This document shows, one piece after another, positions 38,702 through 48,648 of a DNA stretch of 64,000 nucleotides. A program made the position numbers and the translations under genes. The stretch covers positions 1-64,000 of the forward strand of contig NZ_JAHKRO010000004.1 of NCBI RefSeq assembly GCF_019396325.1. The letters are read 5' to 3'. Within the stretch, counting starts at the first letter, position 1; every line of letters starts with the position of its first letter. The DNA comes from Nonomuraea ceibae. GTDB taxonomy: Bacteria > Actinomycetota > Actinomycetes > Streptosporangiales > Streptosporangiaceae. The notes under the pieces were generated by a model. That model saw only the letters and a program-made list of their open reading frames with translations. It did not search any database and had not been told where the DNA came from.

Positions 38702-39418
38702 TCACTCGTCGCCCGTGAGGGCGAAGCCGCGCAGGCGGTGGCCCGCCCAGAGGACGGCGCCGACGGTGACGACGACCAGGGCCGGGACGGCGAAGCCGAA
38801 CGTGACCCTGGTGGTGAGGAACGGCGAGTCGGAGAGCTGGTCGGCGACGGTCAGGGCCCACCGCTGGATCGAGAACTGCTGCGCGCCGGGGACGAAGCCG
38901 CCGACGAGGCTCTCCCAGACGAGGGCGTAGGTGATGCCGATCGTGACCGCGTGGCGGGTGACGATGCCCAGGAGCAGGAAGACGGCGGCGTAGGCGATGC
39001 CGGCGACCAGGGCGCCGAGGGCGAAGCCGGGGGCGAGGCCGTCCTCGTTGCCGACCAGGAGCCAGACGGCGACGTAGGTGGGCACGGCGGCGAACAGCGC
39101 CAGGAGCGAGGCCGCCACCAGGAACTTCGTCCGTGTGATGGCCGGGCGGGAGATCGGCTTGGACAGCAGGTGGATGATGGTGCCGTCGTCGATCTCGGGG
39201 GCGATGACGCCGGTGCCGGCGATGAGGCCGAGCAGCGGCAGCATGGTGCCGATGGCGAACTTCTCCATCAGCAGCACGGCCGAGCGCTGGTCGTCGCTGC
39301 CGATGACGCGGAGCAGCACGGCCAGGCCGATGAGGGCGAGCGGCAGGAGGAGCAGCAGGATGATGCGCCGCCTGCCGAGCAGGGCCCGGTAGGTGATGCC
39401 TGCGACCACGGTGTTCAT
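38702..39418 (-). CDS. ABC-2 type permease
   Basis: 238 residues with about six membrane segments, an ABC-2 exporter subunit. GTGVIAPEIDDGTIIHLLSKPISR in the first third resembles the coupling region of such permeases. It overlaps the upstream ATPase gene by one base and is the last gene of the four-gene operon. Substrate unknown. Confidence 0.85.
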   Translation of the reverse strand: MNTVVAGITYRALLGRRRIILLLLLPLALIGLAVLLRVIGSDDQRSAVLLMEKFAIGTMLPLLGLIAGTGVIAPEIDDGTIIHLLSKPISRPAITRTKFLVAASLLALFAAVPTYVAVWLLVGNEDGLAPGFALGALVAGIAYAAVFLLLGIVTRHAVTIGITYALVWESLVGGFVPGAQQFSIQRWALTVADQLSDSPFLTTRVTFGFAVPALVVVTVGAVLWAGHRLRGFALTGDE

Positions 39419-40332
39419 CAGGTGCTCCTGGTGATCAGGTAGGAGAAGACGCTCTCCAGGTCCTCGTCGGCGGGTGACACCTGCTGGAGGTGGACGCCTT
39501 CGGCGCGGGCCACGCGGGGGAGCAGGCGGGCGAAGCGCCGCAGCTCGCTGGCCTGCACCTCCAGCCCGTCGGGGCCGAGCGTGACGCCGCCGGTGGAGTC
39601 GTCGAGGAGGAGGGCCGCGGCCAGCCTGCGGTCGTCGCTGGAGCGGATCTTGAACAGGTGGGGCCGGTCGGTCATCAGGCGCCGGATCTCGCGGAAGTTG
39701 CCGGAGGCGGCGTGCCTGCCGGCGACCACGACCTCGATCTGCTGGGCGACCCGCTCGACCTCTTCGAGGATGTGCGAGCTGAACAGGATCGTCTTGCCGG
39801 CGGCGCCCATCGCGCGGATCAGGTCCATCAGGTGCATGCGCTGGCGCGGGTCCATGCCGTTGAAGGGCTCGTCCAGCAGGAGCACGTCCGGGTCGTGGAC
39901 GAGCGCGGCGGCGACCTTGACGCGCTGGCGCATGCCCTTGGAGTAGGTCTCGACGCGGCGGTCCTTGGGGGCCTCCATCTCGACGGTGGCCAGGGCCTTG
40001 TGGGCGGCTTGGGCGGGGTCGGGCAGGCCGTGGAGCTTGGCGGCGGACAGGACGAACTGCCAGCCGGTGAGGAAGCCGTAGACGCCCTCCCGTTCGGGCA
40101 CTAACCCGATATTTCGATAAATATGGTGGTTCTTCCAGACGTTCTGGCCGTCCAGCGTGACCGTGCCGCCGGAGGGCGCCAGGAAGCCGGCCATCATGTG
40201 CAGCAGCGTCGACTTGCCGGCGCCGTTGGGCCCGAGCAGCCCGGTCACCCCCGGCCCGATCGTCATCGTGACGTCGTTGACCGCGACGACGTTGCCGTAC
40301 CAGCGCGACACCTGCGCGAGCTCGATCTTCAT
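39418..40332 (-). CDS. ABC transporter ATPase
   Basis: 304 residues from ATG 40332, which overlaps the preceding permease stop by four bases. Walker A is GPNGAGKST, signature is YSKGMRQRVKVA, Walker B is VLLLDEP and the H-loop is SSHILEEV. A C-terminal part of about 80 residues follows the ATPase fold, as in bacterial drug or antibiotic exporters. Partner of the permease downstream. Confidence 0.9.
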   Translation of the reverse strand: MKIELAQVSRWYGNVVAVNDVTMTIGPGVTGLLGPNGAGKSTLLHMMAGFLAPSGGTVTLDGQNVWKNHHIYRNIGLVPEREGVYGFLTGWQFVLSAAKLHGLPDPAQAAHKALATVEMEAPKDRRVETYSKGMRQRVKVAAALVHDPDVLLLDEPFNGMDPRQRMHLMDLIRAMGAAGKTILFSSHILEEVERVAQQIEVVVAGRHAASGNFREIRRLMTDRPHLFKIRSSDDRRLAAALLLDDSTGGVTLGPDGLEVQASELRRFARLLPRVARAEGVHLQQVSPADEDLESVFSYLITRST

Positions 40333-41183
40333 CGCGAGGCGGCCTTCCGGTAGCGGGCGGCCAGGACCGCCAGGGCGAGGCCGATGAGCGCCACCACGAT
40401 GACGGCCGGCATCGGGCCGCCGGGGTAGGCGCCGTCGGCGTTGGGCGGGGTGTCGAACAGCCACACCTGCACGGCGTCGACCAGCCAGAACGGGTTCATC
40501 AGCCAGGCCCACGAGGCGGCCGAATGGTAGCCCGACATGTCCAGCGCGGTGTAGACGAGCGGGACCGAGGCGAAGGACAGCAGGTAGACGGCGATGACCG
40601 AGGCGACGCCGAGCCCGCGCCGGGGCGTCAGCGAGGCCAGTGCCAGGCCGAACGTGGCCAGCAGCAGCGCCAGCACCAGGGCCATCGACAGGGCGCCGAG
40701 GAACTCCTTGGTCTGCGGCGGCCCGTCGAGGTCGATGACCAGCTCGCCCACGTACATGAGGATCAGCGGAGCCGCGAGCATGAGGAACAGCGCCCCGGTC
40801 ATGGCTGCGACCTTGGCCCCCACGTACGCGGAGACCGTGATCGGGCGCGACAGGTAGAGCGGCAGCACCCGGTGGCGCAGGTCGGGGGCGACGGCGGTTG
40901 GCGCCTGCGAGGCGAGGAAGATCGCCGCGATCGGCTGCATGATGACGGCGTAGCCGCTGTAGGTCATGGCGCGCTCGCCGAGCATCGCCATGACGGCGAC
41001 GGACACGACGGCGGGCAGCAGCATGATGGTGGCCAGCGAGAACGGCATGATCTTGCTGCGCGCGGTGCGGCCGAGGCCGTAGATGCCGCGCAGGCTGTGG
41101 ACGGCCAGCGCCCGCGTGGCGTGGCCGCCGCCGAGGCGGGGGCCGTCGTAGTGGCGATAGCCGATGTCGTAGATCTCAGACAT
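40329..41183 (-). CDS. ABC permease (YDIGYRHYDGPR type)
   Basis: 284 residues with about six membrane segments. The cytoplasmic start MSEIYDIGYRHYDGPRLG is typical of an actinobacterial ABC permease group. PDLRHRVLPLYLSRPI follows the second membrane segment, like the coupling helix of ABC-2 exporters. It overlaps the upstream ATPase gene by eight bases. Confidence 0.87.
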   Translation of the reverse strand: MSEIYDIGYRHYDGPRLGGGHATRALAVHSLRGIYGLGRTARSKIMPFSLATIMLLPAVVSVAVMAMLGERAMTYSGYAVIMQPIAAIFLASQAPTAVAPDLRHRVLPLYLSRPITVSAYVGAKVAAMTGALFLMLAAPLILMYVGELVIDLDGPPQTKEFLGALSMALVLALLLATFGLALASLTPRRGLGVASVIAVYLLSFASVPLVYTALDMSGYHSAASWAWLMNPFWLVDAVQVWLFDTPPNADGAYPGGPMPAVIVVALIGLALAVLAARYRKAASR

Positions 41184-42084
41184 GGGCCGCCTCCTCCCGG
41201 AAGACGTCCTCGATGCGGTGGCGGCCCTGCTCCAGCCGGATGAGGCACAGGTCGAGGTCGACGGCGGCGTCGCGGATCGCGTCGTAGGTGCCGGGGCCGG
41301 ACACCTCGACGAGCAGCAGGCGGCCGTGCGGGCTGACCTTCTGGCCGAGCTCGGTCAGGCGGGCGGCCAGCGGCTCGGTGCCCTCGTCGACCTCGACCGT
41401 GACGGTCCGGGTCGCCTGGGTGAACTCGGTGATCGCCGAGGAGCGCAGCAGCCGCCCGGCGTCGATGACGATCACGTGGTCGCAGATCCGCTCAAGCTCG
41501 CCGAGCAGGTGTGAGGTGACCAGCACGCTGATGCCGAACTCGGTGCCGATGCGCCTGATCAGCGCCAGCATCTCGTCGCGGCCGCGCGGGTCGAGGCCGT
41601 TGGTCGGCTCGTCCAGGAAGATCAGCTTGGGGTCGTGGACGAGCGCCTGGGCCAGCTTGACCCGCTGCTTCATGCCGGTCGAGTAGCCGCCGATCGGGCG
41701 GTAGCGCTCCTCGGCCAGGCCCACGTGGCGCAGCACGTCGGCGGCCCGCTCGCGGGCGGCCGTGCGCGGCAGGCCGGACATGCGCGCCATGTGCACCACG
41801 AACTCGGTGGCCGACACGTCGGGCGGCAGGCACTCGTGCTCGGGCATGTAACCCACGAGCCTGCGGATGTCGGCGCCTCGGGTGGACACGTCGAGGTCGA
41901 GCACCCGGGCGGTCCCCGAGGAGGCGGGCAGCAGGCCGAGCAGGATCTTGATGAGCGTCGACTTGCCCGCGCCGTTCGCCCCGACGAGGCCGGTGACGCC
42001 GGTTCCGACGGTGACCGTGAGCTGGTCGAGCGCCGTGACGGTGGGGAAGCGTTTGGTCAGCCCCTCGGTGGCGAGGATGTGCAT
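41176..42084 (-). CDS. ABC transporter ATPase
   Basis: 302 residues. Walker A GANGAGKST, signature YSTGMKQRVKLA, Walker B LIFLDEPTNGLDPRG and H-loop TSHLLGEL are complete. First gene of the operon ATPase-permease-ATPase-permease, all overlapping. Two heteromeric pairs, or one four-part exporter, are both possible. Confidence 0.9.
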   Translation of the reverse strand: MHILATEGLTKRFPTVTALDQLTVTVGTGVTGLVGANGAGKSTLIKILLGLLPASSGTARVLDLDVSTRGADIRRLVGYMPEHECLPPDVSATEFVVHMARMSGLPRTAARERAADVLRHVGLAEERYRPIGGYSTGMKQRVKLAQALVHDPKLIFLDEPTNGLDPRGRDEMLALIRRIGTEFGISVLVTSHLLGELERICDHVIVIDAGRLLRSSAITEFTQATRTVTVEVDEGTEPLAARLTELGQKVSPHGRLLLVEVSGPGTYDAIRDAAVDLDLCLIRLEQGRHRIEDVFREEAAHV

Positions 42085-42094
42085 GCCCGGGACA

Positions 42095-43069
42095 CTACCC
42101 GCCCAGGTGCTCGTGGGGCCTCGTCCCCGGGGATGAACGGCGTCCTACCTGAGGCCAGAATTTCCGCTGGACCCACAGGGTGGCGGTGCCCGCGATGACC
42201 ATGCCGAGCACGTTCAGCGCGAGCTGCGAGACCGACCCGGCGACCGCCCGCCACTCGCCGAGGGCGAGCGCCACCGCCATGTAGCCGGCGGCGGGCACGG
42301 TGGTGACCGAGATGAACACGCCGATCAGCGCCGACGACTTGCCCGCCGTGACCGACAGCACCCCGGCGGCCCCGGCCAGCACGGCCACGATGAACGACCA
42401 GCGGTCGGGCGTGACGATGAAGCCGACCTCGACGTTCGTCCGCAGGCTCTCCGGGCCGATCCAGCCGAGCCGGTACGAGACGAACGCGCAGGCGAACGTG
42501 AGCCCGATCGCGAACGCGAACCCGGCGACCAGCGTCCGGAACGCCCCGATGATCAGGTGCAGCCGGCCGCCCAGCAGCCCGAAGCAGATCGCGGCCACCG
42601 CGCCGAACTCCGGCCCGAGCACCATCGCGCCGACGATGAGGATGACCGAGTCCTGCAGCACGGCGATGCCCGCGAGCTGCGTGGCGATGCCGAGGAAGGC
42701 CAGGTACGCCCAGGTGATGCGGGAGTCGGCGTGCACCTTCTGGGCCAGGTCCTCCCACACCACCGCGTCGTCGGGGTCGCCCGGCGCCTCCTCGACGGCT
42801 TCCTCGGCGGCCCTGGACAGGGCCATGTCGAGCTGCTCGGCCGCGATCGAGCCCTCGTCCTTGAGCCATTCGAGCCGGCCGATGACCTCGTTGGCCGACT
42901 CGCGCGCGAGGTCGCACAGCACCAGGTCGCCGGGCGGCCGGTGGGCGGCGCCCGGCAGGACCGCGACGTTGGTGACGCCGGCGCAGTCGTCGAGCACCTC
43001 CAGCACCTCGCCGGTGCGGTCGGCCGGGCTGATCAGACGCAGATGGAGCACCCGGCCATTGTCGTCCAT
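42095..43069 (-). CDS. DUF389 membrane protein
   Basis: 324 residues. Residues 1-115 are soluble, with an ACT-like start (GRVLHLRLISP...VLEVLDD). The DUF389 membrane part follows: DSVILIVGAMVLGPEFGAVAA and LLGGRLHLIIGAF are its usual strings, about six to eight helices. Function unknown. It lies ten bases before the ABC operon on the same strand and could share the transcript. Confidence 0.85.
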   Translation of the reverse strand: MDDNGRVLHLRLISPADRTGEVLEVLDDCAGVTNVAVLPGAAHRPPGDLVLCDLARESANEVIGRLEWLKDEGSIAAEQLDMALSRAAEEAVEEAPGDPDDAVVWEDLAQKVHADSRITWAYLAFLGIATQLAGIAVLQDSVILIVGAMVLGPEFGAVAAICFGLLGGRLHLIIGAFRTLVAGFAFAIGLTFACAFVSYRLGWIGPESLRTNVEVGFIVTPDRWSFIVAVLAGAAGVLSVTAGKSSALIGVFISVTTVPAAGYMAVALALGEWRAVAGSVSQLALNVLGMVIAGTATLWVQRKFWPQVGRRSSPGTRPHEHLGG

Positions 43070-43113
43070 CCGACGTTGACGTTCCGTTGAACGTGATCAG
43101 GCAGGCTGACTTC

Positions 43114-43248
43114 ATGCGGATGTTGACATGTCATGACCACGGCGAGGAGTGCTGGTTCGCGGACATCGACGACCTGGGCTGTTCGGGGCGGTTCGCGAGT
43201 TACCTGTTCGACGAGGTGTTCAGGTCCGGCGAAGCCGTACCCGCCTGA
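43114..43248 (+). CDS. Possible 44-residue protein
   Basis: A short frame, [20 protein letters not shown] followed by [19 protein letters not shown] and a short end. About 84% of its codons end in G or C, as real genes here do. It has three cysteines and two histidines, a possible metal site. A weak AGGCAGG lies eight bases ahead of the ATG. The last 29 bases overlap the end of coaA on the other strand. I recognise no family; it may be chance. Confidence 0.4.
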   Translation: MRMLTCHDHGEECWFADIDDLGCSGRFASYLFDEVFRSGEAVPA

Positions 43249-44137
43249 CGGAGTGGTCGGCGCCCTTGTGCAGGACGAGGTCGGCGCGGCCGCGGGTGGG
43301 GGCGATGTTCTCGACGAGGTTGCGTTCGTTGATGTCGCGCCAGACGTTGACCGCGAATTCGGTGGCCTCTTCGTAGGACAGCTCGGCGATGTGCCGGAAG
43401 TAGGACTTGGGGTCCTCGAACGCGGTGCGGCGCAGCTTGTGGAACCGGTCGACGTACCAGGTGCGGATGTCCTCGACCTTGGCGTCCACGTAGATGGAGA
43501 AGTCGAAGTAGTCGTTGACGGCGAGTGAGGTGGGCGGGGCGGGCTGGAGGACGTTGAGCCCCTCGATGATCAGGATGTCGGGGTTCTGCACGGTCTGGCG
43601 GGCGCCGGGGACGATGTCGTACTCCAGGTGGCTGTAGACCGGTGCGTTCACCTCGGCCGCGCCCGCCTTGACCTCGGCCACGAACCGCACCAGCGCCCTG
43701 CGGTCGTAGCTCTCGGGGAAGCCCTTGCGGTGCATGATGCCCTTGGACTCCAGCACCGCGTTGGGGTAGAGGAAGCTGTCGGTGGTGATCAGCTCCACGT
43801 GGGGGTGTTCGGGCCAGCGGGCGAGCAGCGTGTGCAGCAGTCGCGCCGTCGTCGACTTGCCGACCGCGACGCTGCCCGCGATGCCGAGGATGTACGGCAT
43901 CCGCCCGCCCGGTCGCCCGAGGAACGCGCTCAGCACGCTGCTGCGCTGCTGCGAACCGGTGAAGTGCAGGTTCAGCAGCCGCGTCAGCGGCAGGTAGATG
44001 TCGGTGACCTCGGCGAGGTCGATGGGGTCGTCGACGCCTCGCAGCTCTTCGAGCTCGTCCGCCGTGAGAGTCAAGGGCGTGTTCTTGCGGAGCTCGCTCC
44101 ACTGCTCCCTGCTCAGTTCAACGTAACCGTTGTTCAC
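43220..44137 (-). CDS. coaA: Pantothenate kinase, type I
   Basis: Phosphorylates pantothenate, the first step of CoA synthesis; 305 residues. P-loop [17 protein letters not shown] is near residue 85. [14 protein letters not shown] and IIEGLNVLQ are family motifs, and [20 protein letters not shown] is the C-terminal helix region. Another frame is open here, but this one matches the family end to end. Confidence 0.96.
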   Translation of the reverse strand: MNNGYVELSREQWSELRKNTPLTLTADELEELRGVDDPIDLAEVTDIYLPLTRLLNLHFTGSQQRSSVLSAFLGRPGGRMPYILGIAGSVAVGKSTTARLLHTLLARWPEHPHVELITTDSFLYPNAVLESKGIMHRKGFPESYDRRALVRFVAEVKAGAAEVNAPVYSHLEYDIVPGARQTVQNPDILIIEGLNVLQPAPPTSLAVNDYFDFSIYVDAKVEDIRTWYVDRFHKLRRTAFEDPKSYFRHIAELSYEEATEFAVNVWRDINERNLVENIAPTRGRADLVLHKGADHSVRRVRLRRT

Positions 44138-44250
44138 CCTGGCAGCGTAGCGATGGTGTCAGAATGCGGTTCCGGCCGGGGTATCCACAGCCTGTGGACA
44201 AAATCGGGGGATTACCGATACTCAGTTCGGGGAATGAAGAGGGTTTTCGC

Positions 44251-45669
44251 ATGGACCGAGCTCGCATGGACCGACGCGGCTTCCTGACCCGGGCCGTCCT
44301 GGCCGCCGGGCCGTTCGCCGGCGTGGCCTGCGCGGGGCAGCGCGGCGGCGCCGCCCCCGCGCCCGGTTACGGGCGGCTCGTCCCCGTCGCCGACCAGCGC
44401 GACGGCGAGGTGCGGCTGCACCTGCCCGAGGGGTTCCGCTACCGCTCGTTCAACGCGGCCGGGGAGAAGTTCTCCGACGGCAGCACGGTGCCCGGCAGGC
44501 ACGACGGGATGGCCGCGTTCCCCGGGCCGCGCGGCAGCGCGATCCTGGTGCGCAACCACGAGGTCAACGGCCCCGTCGGCGCGTTCGGCGACGAGCGGCT
44601 CGCGTACGACCCGATGGCGGGCGGCGGCACGGCGACGCTGCGGGTCAGCCGCTACGGCGAGGTGGCCGAGAGCAGGCCGTCGCTGACCGGCACGATGATG
44701 AACTGCTCGGGCGGCCCGATGCCCTGGGGCGCCTGGGTGAGCTGCGAGGAGACCGTCAACGGGCCCGACGTGGGCGACGACTTCACCGGCGGCGACAACT
44801 CCCGGCTGACCGAGAAGCACGGCTATCTCTTCGAGGTGCCGCTCAAGGGCGTCTCGCGGGCCAGGCCGATCAGGGCCGCCGGGCGGTTCGCGCACGAGTC
44901 GGCGGCCTTCGACCCGGCCACCGGCACGCTCTACCTGACCGAGGACAACTTCGGCTTCCCGTCCGGCTTCTACCGCTACGTGCCGCCCCGGCATCCGATG
45001 CGCGAGGGGCGACTGCTCGACGGCGGCAAGCTCCAGATGCTCGCCGTCGCCGACCGGCCGCGCGCCGACCTGTCCACCGGGCAGGAGCCCGGCGCGGCCT
45101 TCGCCACCACCTGGGTGGACATCGACGACCCCGACCCCGCGTTCACCGGCAGGCCGTCCAACGACGTCGCCGTGCAGGCGGTCGGCAGGCAGGGCCGGGC
45201 GGCGGGCGCGGCGATCTTCTCCAGGCTCGAAGGCGCCGTCTTCCACCAGGGCACCGTCTACTTCGTCTCCACCCAGGGCGGCGACCCCGCGCCCGGCGAG
45301 ACGCCGCCCGACGGCTTCGGCCGGGGCCGCGGCCAGGTGTGGGCTTACGAGACGTGGAGCGGCCGGCTCCGGCTCGTCTACCAGTCGCCCCGCGCGGCGG
45401 CACTCGACCTGCCGGACAACGTGACCGTCAGCAGGCGCGGCACGCTGGTCCTGTGCGAGGACGGCGACGGCGACAACTACCTGCGCGGCCTCACCAGGGC
45501 CGGGAAGATCTTCGACTTCTGCCGCCTGGCCCCCATCCCGGGCGACGCGGGCGCGGAGTTCGCCGGCTCCGCCTTCGGCCCCGGCGGCCACACCCTGTAC
45601 GTGAACGTCCAGTCCAAGCGGGGCCGCTCGTTCGCCATCTGGGGTCCCTGGCAGCGCGGCGACTTCTAG
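44251..45669 (+). CDS. PhoX/DUF839-like secreted protein
   Basis: 472 residues from ATG 44251 (GAAGAGGG seven bases before). A Tat signal, [15 protein letters not shown], ends near GVACAG, a weak lipobox whose Cys could be lipidated. The body matches the DUF839 (PhoX) beta-propeller family: [33 protein letters not shown] and [16 protein letters not shown]. PhoX enzymes are calcium-iron phosphatases, and the CSGGxTPWGTW-like Cys is kept here. Divergent from coaA. Confidence 0.88.
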   Translation: MDRARMDRRGFLTRAVLAAGPFAGVACAGQRGGAAPAPGYGRLVPVADQRDGEVRLHLPEGFRYRSFNAAGEKFSDGSTVPGRHDGMAAFPGPRGSAILVRNHEVNGPVGAFGDERLAYDPMAGGGTATLRVSRYGEVAESRPSLTGTMMNCSGGPMPWGAWVSCEETVNGPDVGDDFTGGDNSRLTEKHGYLFEVPLKGVSRARPIRAAGRFAHESAAFDPATGTLYLTEDNFGFPSGFYRYVPPRHPMREGRLLDGGKLQMLAVADRPRADLSTGQEPGAAFATTWVDIDDPDPAFTGRPSNDVAVQAVGRQGRAAGAAIFSRLEGAVFHQGTVYFVSTQGGDPAPGETPPDGFGRGRGQVWAYETWSGRLRLVYQSPRAAALDLPDNVTVSRRGTLVLCEDGDGDNYLRGLTRAGKIFDFCRLAPIPGDAGAEFAGSAFGPGGHTLYVNVQSKRGRSFAIWGPWQRGDF

Positions 45670-45683
45670 ATAGCCTGGGCCCC

Positions 45684-46034
45684 ATGATCCTGGGCATCGG
45701 GGTCGACGTCGTCGACATCGCGCGTTTCGAGGCCACGCTCAAGCGCACCCCCGCGCTGCGCGAGCGGCTGTTCACCGAGGTCGAGCAGCCGCTCGCCGTC
45801 CACTCGCTGGCGGCCAGGTTCGCCGCCAAGGAGGCTGTGGCCAAGGCGCTGGGCGCGCCCCCCGGGCTCGGCCACCGGGAGGCCGAGGTGCGCTGCGACC
45901 CCCACGGCAAGCCCGAGCTGTACGTCAGCGGCAAGGTGGCCGAGGTCGCCTACGGCCTCGGCGTCAAGCGCTGGCACGTCTCGCTGAGCCACGACGGCGG
46001 CATCGCCATCGCCTACGTGATCGCCGAAGGATGA
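45684..46034 (+). CDS. acpS: Holo-[acyl-carrier-protein] synthase
   Basis: Transfers phosphopantetheine from CoA to carrier proteins; 116 residues. The N-terminal [13 protein letters not shown] and [12 protein letters not shown] hold the Mg-binding Asp and Glu. [20 protein letters not shown] closes the fold. ATG 45684 is 14 bases after the PhoX-like gene. It directly precedes the NAD(P)HX repair gene, a common pairing. Confidence 0.96.
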   Translation: MILGIGVDVVDIARFEATLKRTPALRERLFTEVEQPLAVHSLAARFAAKEAVAKALGAPPGLGHREAEVRCDPHGKPELYVSGKVAEVAYGLGVKRWHVSLSHDGGIAIAYVIAEG

Positions 46035-46038
46035 CGTG

Positions 46039-47505
46039 ATGATCACCGCCTACACCGCCGACCAGATCAGAGCCGCCGAACAGGAGCTCATGGCCCGCCT
46101 GCCCGGCGGCACGCTCATGCTCCGCGCCGCAGCCGGCCTCGCCGCCGCGTGCGCGGGCCTGCTCGGCGGCGTGTACGGCAGCCGCGTCGTGCTGCTCGTG
46201 GGCAGCGGCGACAACGGCGGCGACGCCCTGTACGCGGGGGCGGCGCTCGCCAGGCGCGGGGCCGCGGTAGAGGCGGTGCTCGCCGGGTCGCGCACCCACG
46301 AGGCCGGGCTGGCGGCCTTCCGCGACGCGGGCGGGCGGATCGGCGAGGCCGCCGCGCTGGACCGGGCCGACCTGGTCGTCGACGGCCTGGTCGGCATCGG
46401 GGCCACCGGCGCGCTCCGGGAGCCGTACGCCGCGCTCGCGGAGCGGGCGGGGGCGGGCCCCGGGCTGGTCGTGGCCGTCGACGTGCCCAGCGGCGTGGAC
46501 GCGAGCAGCGGGCGGGTGGCGGGCGCCGCCGTGCGCGCGCACCTGACCGTGACGATGGGCGCGTACAAGACGGGGTTGCTCGTCGATCCCGGGGCCGGGC
46601 ACGCCGGGCGGGTCGAGCTGGTCGACATCGGGCTCGGCCCCTGGCTGCCGGAGCCGGACGTGACGGCGCTGACCCGCGACGACGTGCGCGAGCTGCTGCC
46701 GAGGCCGGGCGCGGAGTCCGACAAGTACCGCAGGGGCGTCGTCGGCGTCGCGGCCGGCAGCGACCTCTACACGGGCGCGGCGGTGCTCGCCGTCGGCGGG
46801 GCGCTGCGGGCGGGCGTGGGCATGGTCCGCTACGCCGGTCCCGCCGGGCCCGCGGACCAGGTGCGGGCGCGCTGGCCGGAGGCGGTCATCACCGAGCTGG
46901 CCGAGCCGTCGATCGACCGCGTCGGGCGGGTGCAGGCGTGGGTGCTCGGGCCGGGGCTCGGCACCGGCGGCTGGGCCCGCGAGCTGGCCACCCGGGTGCT
47001 CGCCTCGGACGTGCCGGTCCTGGTCGACGCCGACGGCCTGACCCTCGTGGCCAAGGAGCCGGGGCTGCTGCGCCGAGCCGCGCCCGTGCTCGTCACCCCG
47101 CACGCCGGCGAGCTGGCGCGCCTGACCGGGGCCGCGCGGGAGGAGATCGAGGCCGACCGGCTGGCGCACGCCCGCCGGGCCGCCGCCGAGCTGGGCGTGA
47201 CCGTGCTGCTCAAGGGCTCCACCACGGTGGTGGCCGAGCCGGGCGGCGCGGCCCGCGTCAACACGACGGGCACCCCCTGGCTGGCCACCGGAGGCACCGG
47301 CGACGTCCTGTCCGGCATCGCCGGGGCGCTGCTCGCCCAGGGATTGAGCAGCGCCGACGCCGGAGCGTGCGGCGCCTGCCTGCACGGGCTCGCCGGACGC
47401 CGGGCCGCGGGCGGCGCGCCGCTGACCGCCGCCGACGTGGCGGACGCGGTGCCGTCGGCCATCAGGGAAATCGCGCTCGACCATCGGGACGAGCTGCCAA
47501 ACTAG
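46039..47505 (+). CDS. nnr: NAD(P)HX epimerase/dehydratase, bifunctional
   Basis: Repairs hydrated NADH and NADPH; 488 residues. The N-terminal epimerase (YjeF_N) domain covers about 1-210, with VLLVGSGDNGGDALYAGA. The C-terminal ADP-dependent dehydratase domain (about 220-480) has TPHAGELARL and TGGTGDVLSGIAGALL. GTG 46036 is an equally open start; ATG 46039 better fits GAAGGA spacing. Ends four bases before alr. Confidence 0.94.
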   Translation: MITAYTADQIRAAEQELMARLPGGTLMLRAAAGLAAACAGLLGGVYGSRVVLLVGSGDNGGDALYAGAALARRGAAVEAVLAGSRTHEAGLAAFRDAGGRIGEAAALDRADLVVDGLVGIGATGALREPYAALAERAGAGPGLVVAVDVPSGVDASSGRVAGAAVRAHLTVTMGAYKTGLLVDPGAGHAGRVELVDIGLGPWLPEPDVTALTRDDVRELLPRPGAESDKYRRGVVGVAAGSDLYTGAAVLAVGGALRAGVGMVRYAGPAGPADQVRARWPEAVITELAEPSIDRVGRVQAWVLGPGLGTGGWARELATRVLASDVPVLVDADGLTLVAKEPGLLRRAAPVLVTPHAGELARLTGAAREEIEADRLAHARRAAAELGVTVLLKGSTTVVAEPGGAARVNTTGTPWLATGGTGDVLSGIAGALLAQGLSSADAGACGACLHGLAGRRAAGGAPLTAADVADAVPSAIREIALDHRDELPN

Positions 47506-47509
47506 AGGT

Positions 47510-48643
47510 ATGGACTCCCGGACGGCGACCCCCGCGCAGGCGCGCGTCGACCTCGCCGCGATCAGGCATAACGTGGCCCTGCTCAAGGACCGCGCCTCAG
47601 GCGCGGAGCTCATGGGGGCCGTCAAGGCCGACGCCTACGGGCACGGCCTGGTGCCCGCCTCGCGGGCCGCGCTGGAGGGCGGCGCTAGCCGGCTCGGCAC
47701 CGCGTTCGTCAGGGAGGCGCTCGCGCTGCGCGAGGGCGGCGTCACCGCCCCCGTGCTGGCCTGGCTCCTCACCCCCGGCGAGCCCCTGGACGAGGCGCTG
47801 CGGGCCGACGTCGAGCTGTCGGCCGCGAGTGAGGAGCTGCTCGACGAGATCGCCGCCGCCGCCCGCCGCACCGGCGTCACCGCCCGCGTCCACCTGGAGG
47901 CCGACACCGGCATGAGCCGCGGCGGCGCCCCGCTCGCCGCCTGGCCCGCCCTGGTGGCCAGGGCGGTCGCGCTGCAGGCCGAGGGCGCCGTCGAGGTCAC
48001 CGGGCTGTGGTCGCACTTCGCCTGCTCCGACATCCCGGGCCACTCCTCGATCGAGGCGCAGATCGACACGTTCGAGACGGCGCTGAAGCTGGCCGAGCAG
48101 GCCGGGGCCGGCGGCTCCCACGTGATCAGGCACCTGGCCAACTCCGCCGCCATCCTGACCCTGCCCCGGACCCACTACGACCTGGTCAGGCCCGGCATCG
48201 CCATGTACGGGCTGAGCCCGATCCCGGAGGCGGGCGACTTCGGGCTCACCCCGGCGATGACGCTGACGGCCCGCATCGCCCTCGCCAAACGCGTCCCTGA
48301 GGACTCCGGAGTGTCCTACGGACACCTTTACATCACGGATCGCGAGACGACGCTTGGCCTGGTGCCGCTCGGGTACGCCGACGGAATCCTGCGGCACGCG
48401 ACGGGGCGGGCCGAGGTGCTGGCGGGAGGCCGTCGCAGGCTGGTGGCCGGTCGGGTGTGCATGGACCAGTTCATGATCGACGTGGGTGACGACCCGCTGG
48501 CCGCGGGCGACGAGGTCATCCTGTTCGGGCCGGGCGGTCAGGGCGAGCCGACCGCCCAGGAGTGGGCCGATACCCTCGGCACGATCACTCATGAGATCGT
48601 GACGAGGATCGGCGCTCGGGTGCCGAGGGTGTACGAAGGCTGA
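47510..48643 (+). CDS. alr: Alanine racemase
   Basis: Makes D-alanine for peptidoglycan; 377 residues, PLP-dependent. The PLP lysine is K39 in GAVKADAYGHG. SGVSYGHLY holds the catalytic tyrosine, and GRVCMDQFMIDVGD is the C-terminal signature. Position between nnr and the hydrolase-tsaE pair is common in actinobacteria. Confidence 0.96.
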   Translation: MDSRTATPAQARVDLAAIRHNVALLKDRASGAELMGAVKADAYGHGLVPASRAALEGGASRLGTAFVREALALREGGVTAPVLAWLLTPGEPLDEALRADVELSAASEELLDEIAAAARRTGVTARVHLEADTGMSRGGAPLAAWPALVARAVALQAEGAVEVTGLWSHFACSDIPGHSSIEAQIDTFETALKLAEQAGAGGSHVIRHLANSAAILTLPRTHYDLVRPGIAMYGLSPIPEAGDFGLTPAMTLTARIALAKRVPEDSGVSYGHLYITDRETTLGLVPLGYADGILRHATGRAEVLAGGRRRLVAGRVCMDQFMIDVGDDPLAAGDEVILFGPGGQGEPTAQEWADTLGTITHEIVTRIGARVPRVYEG

Positions 48644-48648
48644 GGGAC

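Noticed and set aside
46149..47915. Long plus-strand frame in another phase over nnr and alr
   Set aside because: Arg/Gly/Ala-rich translation typical of a wrong phase; both overlapped genes have complete catalytic motifs.
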